Made by a program: the position numbers and the translations under genes. Below, one piece after another: positions 11,712 to 21,600 of a stretch of DNA of 64,000 nt; within the stretch, counting starts at the first letter, position 1; each line of letters opens with the position of its first letter. Under the pieces are notes generated by a model. The model saw only the letters and a program-made list of their open reading frames with translations, was not told the origin of the DNA and made no database searches. Origin of the DNA: Ectocarpus siliculosus (Eukaryota > Sar > Phaeophyceae > Ectocarpales > Ectocarpaceae); contig FN649744.1 in the NCBI GenBank assembly GCA_000310025.1, forward strand, positions 946,041 to 1,010,040. Direction: 5' to 3'.

Positions 11712-14700
11712 GAATACCCAGCACCCAGCATGTAGAGACGGACTCTCGTCAGCCAACCGGACACAAACAGCAGCAGCGCGGCCGATCCTGACATTCAAGC
11801 AACACACGCGCGCGCTTCTTTTATCCAGGCCCCAATATGTACTACGTGGCCTTCTACACGGACTGCGAGCGCCAGCTCTCCCACGTCACCAAGGGCAACC
11901 TGCTCACCCTCGTGTACAACCTCCGGCGCGTGTCGCCGCCCGGCTGTGGCGGCGGCGCCGGGGGGCGTCCGTCGTCGTCTTTGAGGGGAGCGGGGAGACC
12001 GGGGGGGGCGGTATCGCCGACTGCGTTGGCGATGCCGGCGGGAGAGAAGTGGGACTGGGCTGCAGCAGACGCCGACTTTTTCGCCCCCGGAGCTGCTGCT
12101 GCTGCGGCGGCGTCTGGTAGCGGTGTCGCAGCAGCTGCTGCTGCTGCGGCTGCGGCTGCGGCGGCGGCGGCCGCCGCTGCTGCTGCTGCTCCTGCTGAAG
12201 CGTCTGGGGGTCTAGCCGGGATTGGGAGCTCTCCATGGGCAAATGTGGGTTTTCGGGACGCGAATCTTTTGGGATGCTGCTGCTTGTCTCGTTTTTTTAT
12301 TAGTTGACCGAGATGTTGGACATTGGGTGTTGTTGGGGGTGGCGCACGTGTTGCCATTGCTGTGTGCGGTAGACGCTTCCGTGTCTTTTTCGTCCAATTT
12401 CTTCCTAGATTTTTTTTGCGGTGTTGACGTGTTCCTGGCGCGGTTTGCGCCAACACACAAGAGACACGCACTTCAGACTCGCTCTAATTCATCATCAACA
12501 TCTTCTCGTTTTGAGTCAAGAAATATGTTGAGGTTTAGACGGACCCCCTCGACATGTCGGGACCCGCCATGTCGAGGAGTTTCGTACGTGTGCCACCCTG
12601 TCCCGCACGAGAACCGATGCACCCCCCTCTCGCCGGGGGCTCCGTGTGTGCAGGTGTGTCCCTCGTGCCTGAACTGTACCCGTCCACAAGCCCCCCCGCG
12701 TGACTCTTGTTACCTCTCCTCAATGATAGATAGATACGTACGAAAGATGAGTGTACACATACTTTTATGTTTTCCTTTTTTGTTCGTTGAGGTTCGCTGG
12801 GCTCTCTTCGAGTCAGAAACGTCTCTTTTGGGAAAAGTCACTGATGGCGGGCAGCTGGCAGCTGTTGGTCCACACCATCACCCGCTTAGCTTTCGTCTCG
12901 CATCACGCCTTGATGACGCTATGCTAGTGCTAGGGAGCCAGCCCTCTCCAGAGGCACGAAACATGCCCTTGTAACATGTCTGTTTTCTGTTTCTCGCTTT
13001 TCCGTATTTTTCTCTTTCTCGTTCTCGTCCGCGAAAAATGCCGTTGTAACATGTCTGTTTTCTGCTTCTCGCGTTTCCGCATTTTTCTCTTTCTCGTTCT
13101 CGTCCGCGAAAAATGCCGTTGTAACATGTCTGTTTTCTGCTTCTCGCTTTTCCGCATTTTTCTCTTTCTCGTTCTCCTCCACCGCCGCGGCCAACAAAGA
13201 CGGGGTCAGTGCCGGGCGAGACGGCCGTCGCGACGAGGAGCGCGGCGAGCACGCACGCGCTCTGGCCCCGGGCGGAGGCCGATGCCGTCCGGAGAAAAGC
13301 GGCGGTGTTCGTTGAGCCGCCCGCGGTGCCGCAGCCGGCCTCCGCCGAGCATATCGCGGACATCGTCCAAGCTGTTCGGAGCTGGGCGGCGGCGGGGGCA
13401 GCAGCATCCGGTGAGCTATATGTAGCTGATTTTTTAGGAAATATACTTTGGCGGGGGGAGAGGCCGCGAAAGTTAAGCTCTAGAGCCACGAATAGCGTCA
13501 GGATTCGCCAATCCTGCAACCTTGCTCCCTCAGCCCGCTGGAAGTTTGTTTATAGGTGTATACTTCATATAGGGGAAAGACTACGTTACCGTTTCGCTGT
13601 TGTCCGATGTTTATTTTTTTTTTGTGTCGCGTGCGGGCAGGCGTTGGTTGTCGGCGGTTTCCTCCCGCTGTTGGCTAGCGGCTTATTAGACAAGGTGTGG
13701 ATTTTCGGACAAGCTACATTACCTGGTCGGGATATTTACCCCAATAGAAGGGTTGCGTTCAAGTCTTCATATAAATTCTTTTGTGAATGGCGGTGACGGG
13801 CACGACAAGTTTGGACCACGGAAGGGTTTAGTTAGGGTTGGACCACGAAAGGGTTTAGTTAGGGTTGGGCACAGCAGCAGCAGCAGCAGCAGCAGCATGA
13901 TCTCCGAAGTAGGTGTGACCTTGGTACCCACGATCAGGTTGTGACTGAGTAAGTCTTGGCAACGCCACGTGATGACTTGGATCGAGATCCTGCCATGTTG
14001 GCGGGAGGGTTTGCAACACTAAACACGACGTGTTGATTTTCGCGCGCAGCGCGCGAGAGTTGTTCGCGTGCTATTTTTTTTTTGCAGGGAAAAGACGCAA
14101 CAGTCGTGCTCGGTGGATCCTTGTCGTAGGAAGAGGTTTCCATGACTGCGGAACCAAGTCGTCGTTTCTGTCACGATTTTTTTGCAATTGGACAGCTCCA
14201 CCCCCACTCCCTCTTCCCTCTGCCACACCCACACGTGCTTCGTCTATTCGAGTGCATTGTACCCCCTCCACACAGCCTGTCCCTGTGTGTCTACATCTAC
14301 TTGCCCCACACCCCCTCCGAATGTCGCTCCTACTTGACACCACGCAATGTCGTATTTGTCTCTCCCCTAAACAAAACCGTCCTTGTCCCGTCGTTGGTTT
14401 TCTTGGAAACAGGAGGGGGCGAAGACGATGTCGTTGTTCCCTCGAAGCTAGTCGTGGCACTCTCGCACCACTACCCGCCGTTGTGTTGGGCGTCAGAAGG
14501 AGGCGGAGGCGACCTGGTCGGCATGTCCCTCCTGAAGGGGCGCGACCGAGCCGTCTGCAACCTCTTGCGCCTAGCGCGGCAGGCCCTGGCCACGGACCCG
14601 GCTGTGCCATCATCCGAGGGGGCCGGCGGAGGAGAAACGGCAGGGGCGATGGAGGTGGATACGGAGAAAGTGAAAGGGTTGGGGCGAGCGTCGGCGGCGG

Positions 14701-17700
14701 GAGCGGGAGCGGGAGCGGCAGCGGCAGCGGCAGCGGCGGCGTCGCCGTCGACAGCACTGGATGCCGGGGGTGGGAAGGACGGGGGGAGATCAGATGGTGC
14801 TGGTTCTGCAACGTGGAACGGAGAGAGCGGCGTTCGAGATGACGGGGTGAGAGATTGGCGGGGTTAAAGACGGCCCAACCATTGTTGCGTGTGAGCCGGT
14901 CGTGTTTTTTTTTGCGAAAATGTGTTGTTTTCTGTATGGGCTACATTTGTAGTTTGACCCGCTTCGGTTACGATGCTTGTTGTTTTTTGTGGGTTGATTG
15001 TTGGTGTATGCCGATGGTTGTTTTTTGTGCGTTGATTCGTTGATGCATTGCTTCCTACGACATAACCTTCCGCAGTAGTGAAGCATGGTGCGTGGTGGCA
15101 AGGGCTGTGTGTTTGACTTGTCTCGAAAAAAGAGAAGTGGACCGTGCTGAATAAACGGCGGCAGCCGTAACCCAAGGGCTCAAGCAAGGACGAGGATGTG
15201 GCTAGATGAATGCCTCCCAATACCCCGGTCTTCCGCTCCTTGCAGTCCAGACGGCTAGGCAGCACGGTAGATACTCTGTTTTCGTTCTATTTTTCGCTGT
15301 TGTCTTCACGCCTTGCCCCCCCCCCCCAAGCTAAACACTGTCCACGTTCTTCGATTTTACGCCTCCAACGTTCAGGCGGCCCTCGAGATATTTTTGACGC
15401 GATTGGTGGTGTCGCACGGTAGCGAGAACGAGGGGGCTTTCACCACGGGGCCCCTTGTGCCCCTCCAGCCTGGGGACCCCGAAGCTCAGGTAAAAAGAAA
15501 CAACATCCAAGATCGGCTGTAGCGGCAATTGGGTGTATGCGGCGTCTTTTGATTGGCTTCGCGGGGTCTGTCGTTTCCGCCGCCTGTCCTCGTTCTTGTT
15601 TTACCTCTTTGAGAAATCTTCTCGGCGCAACCGCGCGTATATGGTTTCGGATGGCGCGCTTCATTGGTTTTCTCGAAAAATTTCGAAGCAATGAGGTTGA
15701 GGATGGATTCCGGGGGGTAATTTTGTCTCGAAGAGCCTGGTCGTTTTTTGGGAAAAGAGTGGGTATGCCGATCGCCCCGGTGGTCTAGTTGGTAGCCTCG
15801 TAACCTTCTAGAGGTCAGGTCAGGGGTTCGAATCCCGGCGTAGGCGAGCTTTTCTTGCAAAGTGAGTTTTTCTCTCGCTTCCGCTCCTGGCCAAGTGGAT
15901 AGCGCTAGTTCGTGTGTACACAGAGGGAAGAGAGTGCTGAACTCTTCTCGCATTAAAAATTGAAGGCGAAGTACCGCAGGAGGGGAGGGTAGAGAGAGGC
16001 TCTTCTGTGTGACCACGGGTTGGAATAAACGGCACTAGTGCTGTGAGCGCTGATTTGAAGTGAAGAACAAAAAAAAAAAAAAAAAGAGACCGGAAGACTC
16101 CAAGTTTGCCCGGGTCCCGCTCCCGCGTCTTCATAGAGGGTTGGTGGTGGGAAAATTTGCAGCGGGTGTGATTGATTCTTCTTTATGTAGTGTTGTTTCG
16201 CTCATTTCGCCCGCCCGCGCTTGCAGGTGGAGCTGCCGCTGTGGGTGGAGGAAGGTCCGACGTTTCAAGGGCTCCAGCTCCTGCCGGACCAGGCTTTGCC
16301 GGTGGACATCGCCTCCGAGGTGAGGGTCACCGCGGAGCAGCATACCAAGTGGAATAGGTTGGGAATAGGTTGGGTGTTGCTACCCTGCAGCAGCCGCTTG
16401 GTCTTTTGGATCACCGTTGACCACGCCAACTCCCACTGGCTTCTCGGGATTGAACGAGCTTTTCCGGGTACAATTCACCCCCGTCGCCTGCAGCGGTCCC
16501 TTGGTGTTTTGGTTGACCATTTTACCACGCCAGCCTACGTTGATTTAGGGGTTGAACGATCGCTCGGCAGTCCTCTCTCGAGAATTAGAGCCAGCCTCAA
16601 GGGAGCCGGGAGTATTCTTTGTTTCCATCTCCGGGGCAGTCCTCGTGGGCCCTGGGATTTTTGGGGCGCAGACTTACGGGCCTTTCAACGGCCGGCGACA
16701 TCGCCCTCCCCGAACAACACACCTCAGCAACGCCTCATTACTCATGTTGGTTTTCTCCCCTCCGTGTGTCCCGTTTCTATATTGTTTGGCGTGCCCCGTG
16801 CGAACGGCTTGTCGTGTGGCGCGTTTTGTGCTCAGGTCTTGCACTCCGGAGGTCTCGCCGCGCTTGCGGACCTCCAAGGCAGCTACGCGGAGGCGTTCTC
16901 TAGGGGACCCGAGGCGGTCGAGTTTCTCGGGAAAAAGGTCGACGAGTTGTGGCAACTCGAAGACTCGCCGGGCGCTGCTCTTAGTGGGGGGGTGGGGGCG
17001 GGCGAGGGAAGGCAGGCGAGGTTCTACACTCGTACGGCCATTGTCTTCTGGCCGAAGGCGAAGAGGTAAGTTCGCCCGCTTGGTAGGTACCGTGGGGCGG
17101 GTGGAAATTGCAGAGCTGGGGGGGGGGGAAGAGTATTTGAACACTGGTACGGTGAGATTAGTGTTATCCTTTTGAATTCTGACTCTTTGTGATGACTCCT
17201 TGCGCACGGGCAACGACAGCAGGGAGAGAGAGTTTTTCTGTCGCAGCCGAGAATTTCTGCACAGATTTAGGATCCGCGCACCTGTTCAGCGTTTGAACAG
17301 AGAGCTCCCTCAGTAGCGGCGTTTACGGTACGAGCGACAGCAGCAGCGGCAGCGGAAATGGCAGTCCTTGGTGGCAAACGTTTCCTACCGTTGCGTTCGC
17401 CATTGGGCAATTTTTTCAGCCTGATTGAGGGCGCAAACAGTCTCTACCCGGCGCCGTCTTGACCCTCAGCGCTGTAACAGTGTTGTCGCTGCATACATGT
17501 AGTCGTGAAGACTTGTTTAGGCTCGGACCGACGCTTACCCATACTTTCAAACTCTTCTTCCTCTCGTTTGCTTTGTCGGAATTCCGTTTTTTTTTTTTTT
17601 TGGTGTCGGTGCCGGTGCCGGTGCCGGAACAGGCACGCCGTCCAACTGGATGCGCTGGCGGCGGGGCATCGCTGTCTCGCCCGCGCGCGGGAGCAGCTGT

Positions 17701-18641
17701 CCCTCTTGGACGACACAACGCCGCGGCCGGCGGCGGTGCGGCTGATGACGGCGGATGTCGTGGCTCTCGCCCGCCAGGTGAAGTTCTGGTTCCAATTAGG
17801 CAGCCCCACGGGAAGGGAATCACTTGGGGCGATGCCCTACCGCCTCTTTGCGGAGAGAGGGTCCTTGCTCCTGGTGGTGAGGGTTTTGTGGCGCTGCCGG
17901 GAGAAGAGGGCGTGATGGTGGTCCTCGCTTGTCCGCGGGATATCCGGGTGCCAACCATGGCGTTTTGGTCCCATTTGTGTTGGCGGTGGTGGTGCGTGTT
18001 GTTGTCGTGTATTGTCCGGATAGATTATTCCCGAACTGACGTTGAGCCTTAGAAATGGAGTATGTACCACCGAAGGAACCTCATGTACGCGGCCAAAAAA
18101 TCTCTCTGCGGACGTTCTTGCTGTCGTCCGACCGCTCTTGGATGATCTGTTGCTGGTTTTTCTCTGGATGCTCATGCCCCCCCCCCCCCCCNNNNNNNNN
18201 NNNNNNNNNNNNNNNNNNNNNNNNNNNNNNNNNNNNNNNNNNNNNNNNNNNNNNNNNNNNNNNNNNNNNNNNNNNNNNNNNNNNNNNNNNNCGGCCAAAA
18301 AATTTTTTGGGGGGGTTTTTTTTGTTTTCCCCCCCCCTTTGGGAAATTTTGTTGTGGTTTTTTTTGGGGGGAAAAAGCCCCCCCCCCCCCCCCCCCCCCC
18401 GCCCGGCCCTCCGTGCGATTTGGTTCATCTTGCTCCTCCTCGCGGTTGACTTGAAACGAATGGTTGTTCAGCCTGATAGGTGGATCAGAGACGAAGGAGA
18501 GGCAGACCTCGTGTTCGAGTGCCTCCACCGTTCCGAGGACCCCGTTGCGGCCTGCCGAGCCATCGACGCGATCTGCTCGGGTATGAGCGACCCCCGCTTC
18601 GCGCTCCGCCTCCCCTCCTGCCGGCCCCGTTCAACGGCCAC

Positions 18642-18673
<32 letters not shown>

Positions 18674-21600
18674 TGCCATCCACAACCACTGTACCACCGC
18701 CGCTCGACGATGACACCCCACTGGTACCCGTCACGATGCTGTTCAGTAGGGTGTTCTCTCTGTTGGATGGCTTGGACTGCTGGCGGCTGATGTCCCCCCA
18801 GCTCCGGCGGCTGATCTCGTTGAATCCGAGCGCGTTCGCCGGCGCCGTGATCGCCAGGGCAGCCATCCATTCCTCACGGTCGGGAGGCGGCGGCGGCGGC
18901 GGCGGCGGCGGCGACGGTGGGATAGATGTTGGGGGATCGTCGCGCCGGGATGGGAAGGGCGGCATGCCGGCGACGGCAGCGCGTTGTCGTCGTCATCGTC
19001 ATCGTCGTCGTCGGCGTCGTCGGCGCCGTCTTCACCGTGCTCATCGCCTGCTTCGTGCGGACAGCCGGCGAGCAAGAGACCCTGCTTTGCCCTCGCGGGG
19101 GACAAGATGACGAGCTTGAACCCGCCCGCCGAAGGCAAGAAAAGTGGAGTCGACAGCAGCAGCGGCTTGGCCGCCGCCGCCGCCGCCGCCGGTGTGTCGG
19201 CCGACTCGTGGCGAGCGGTCGCCGGGGACGTGCTCGCGAGCGCTATGCCAGAGGTGGCTCGCGGGCGCATGCAGGGCGTGCGGGGCTGTTGCGCCGTGGT
19301 GGACCGGTCTTGCTCCTCCGGAGCCGTTCTGGGGTGCGATGCGGCGTACTCCCCGCTGCCGCTGATGGTGAGAGCCTTGCAGGACATCGCGGGCGACATC
19401 GCTGCCGCGCGCATGGTCCGGGACACGTTCTCGTGGGTAGTTCGCGGCGAGCGGGACCTCGAGGAGGCGCCGGGCGCGACGCTTGCAGAGCGGGAGCGCA
19501 GGCTGGACCAGCTCGGTAGCCTCGTGTGGACCCTGGGCGACCTTCGGCGGTCCCTTTCGCTGCACGGTGAAGGTGCGGGGAAGTCGGAGGCTGCGACGGG
19601 CGCTGGTGGTGCCGTCGCAAGTGGTGACGACGGTAGTGGTGGTGGTGGCGCTTCGTTGATGCGCGTGGTTGTTGAGCAGATGGAGGTGCACCTTGTTGGG
19701 GTGTTGGACACGGCTGCGTCTATGCCGCTGCCGGAGTGCCCGTTCCCGTCGTACAAGATGGACTCCGGGTACGCGTGCGAACACGCCGGGTGTCCGGCGC
19801 CTGGGTTCGAGAGGGATGAGGAATGTTGCGTGACGTGCATGGAGGTGGTGAAGCCTTTCCTAGACAGCCCCTACGAGTGTTGGACGTCGTGGGTGCCGTG
19901 GGCCGGGATCGACGGGGATAAGTTCTCCCCTGGGTTTTATCAGCGCCTCGGTTTGCAATGTTCCATCGAAGGCGGCGCCGTGAAGGTGAGGGTGTGCAAA
20001 GCTGTGCGCAGGTGAACGACAGAAGAGGGTGTCGTGCCGGATTTTTGAAGGGGTCTTGTTCGGCTGGTAGCAGGCGGTTTTCTCTTCTAGACGAAGGCAT
20101 CGCCACTTTGGAAGTCTTGACGGCGACGCAGGTTGTCATGCGAAAGCTACGCTGCATGCAATCCTCGGCGTCTCCTTTCCTTCTGAGTCCGAATTTTGTT
20201 CGTGAGCGAGCTGCCACCAGCGACACCCCCCAGTGCGCACTAAAGCAATCAACGTTGATAACCCTCGATGTCGCTGTTGTCGTCGCGTCCCTTCCCTCTC
20301 TCCCGTCAGGCGGTAGTGCTCACGAAGCCCCACGGGACCATGGCAATTCACGACGCCATGCAGCCCGTCCGGGACGCCCTCTACCTCCGCGATCGTGCCT
20401 TGAATCTCCTCACTAGCGCGAACAGCCTTGCCTGGCTCCATTTCGACGCTGAAGAACGCCTCGGCCACTGCGGTGACCCAAGCGGCGGGGGCGGTAGCGG
20501 CGCCGGCGGTGGTGATGGTGATGGTTATGGTGGTGGTAGTGGTGACGGTGACGGTGGTGTTATTGATGTTGGTGTTGACCTTGATGTTGATTTTGGTTTT
20601 AGTTTTGATGTTGGCAGTGGTTCTTGTCATGATGGCGGCGGTAAGGCCGCCTCGACGGACGTACTTATGACGAACAACGGCTTTCGCCCCGGTGTCGGCG
20701 GTGCGGCCGGCGGGCCTGTCGGTGGTGGCGGCGGTGCTGGGCTCATCGCCATGGACTTCGATGCTGTGGCAGCGGCAGCGGCGGAGGCGAGCAGCGAGAA
20801 CTGGCACACCGTGGAGGACAGTAACGACCGGCGGGAGTTCGTGGGAGGAGGCGGGGACAGGGTGGACGGGGTGGCGGCGACAGCGAACGCAGCGAGGTCG
20901 ACGCCGGGACCTACCGGCCGTTGTTGCTGGGAACAGGAGTGCCCCGCATCGTCGAGAAGCGAGTCCGGGTCGTCGGTCTCAGACGGCGCTTTGTTGCAGG
21001 CCGCCGCCAGGGCTGTCAACAACGCTCAGGCCCAGGCTGCTGCTGCTGCTGCCGCTGCTGCTGCTGCCACCACTGGAAACGGCGACTGCGACCTCGATAG
21101 CGTTTCGTTCTGCGAGTTGAATGTCTGTGCCGCCATGGACATGGCCGGCTCGGGTGCGGCAGCGGCAGAGGCGGCGGCGTCCTCCGTGCCCCCCTCCGGT
21201 GAGCGTTTGGACCTGCCAGATGTGGGAGTTCGTGCGTGCGTGAGTCACGGCGGAGCCAACGGGACGAATTGTGCCGGCGCTGGACGCGCCGGGGCACGCC
21301 GACGGTTCGACAGAGAAGGTGTACTTGTCGAGAAGCGAGTCTGGGAAGAGCGGGGAGAGGCCGGCGAGGGAACAAGCGGAGAGAAAAACGAAGAGCAGCC
21401 TCCTTCCCTCCTTACGGGAGCAGGCGAATCGCGGGCGAAACCGACAGACGGGGGCCAGGGAGTACGGGTGGCCGAGAACGGGAGTGCCGGGCTAGAGGGA
21501 CAAGGGGCGGCGGTCAGGAGCGGTGGCTCGAGGCATCGGTTTGCAGGTGGAGTGCACACGGCGCACGGCGGCGAGCCCGCTGCTGCTCCGGTTAGCTGTT

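Noticed and set aside
11854-12471. Minus-strand frame with long poly-Ala
   Set aside because: GCN repeats are open in several frames. The plus strand carries the conserved YYVAFYTDCE block.
12919-13407. Minus-strand repeated peptide (ENEKEKNAE repeats)
   Set aside because: It is produced by the 75-bp tandem array, whose period is a multiple of three. There is no other support for a gene.
13811-13864. Interstitial telomere repeat
   Set aside because: GGGTTTAGTTAGGG words appear only twice within a 27-bp duplication. This is too little for a telomeric array.
18743-19840. Open frame of 365 codons on the minus strand
   Set aside because: It is antisense to the GC-rich oxygenase-like exon, is full of Ser/Pro/Arg low complexity, and has no family motif.
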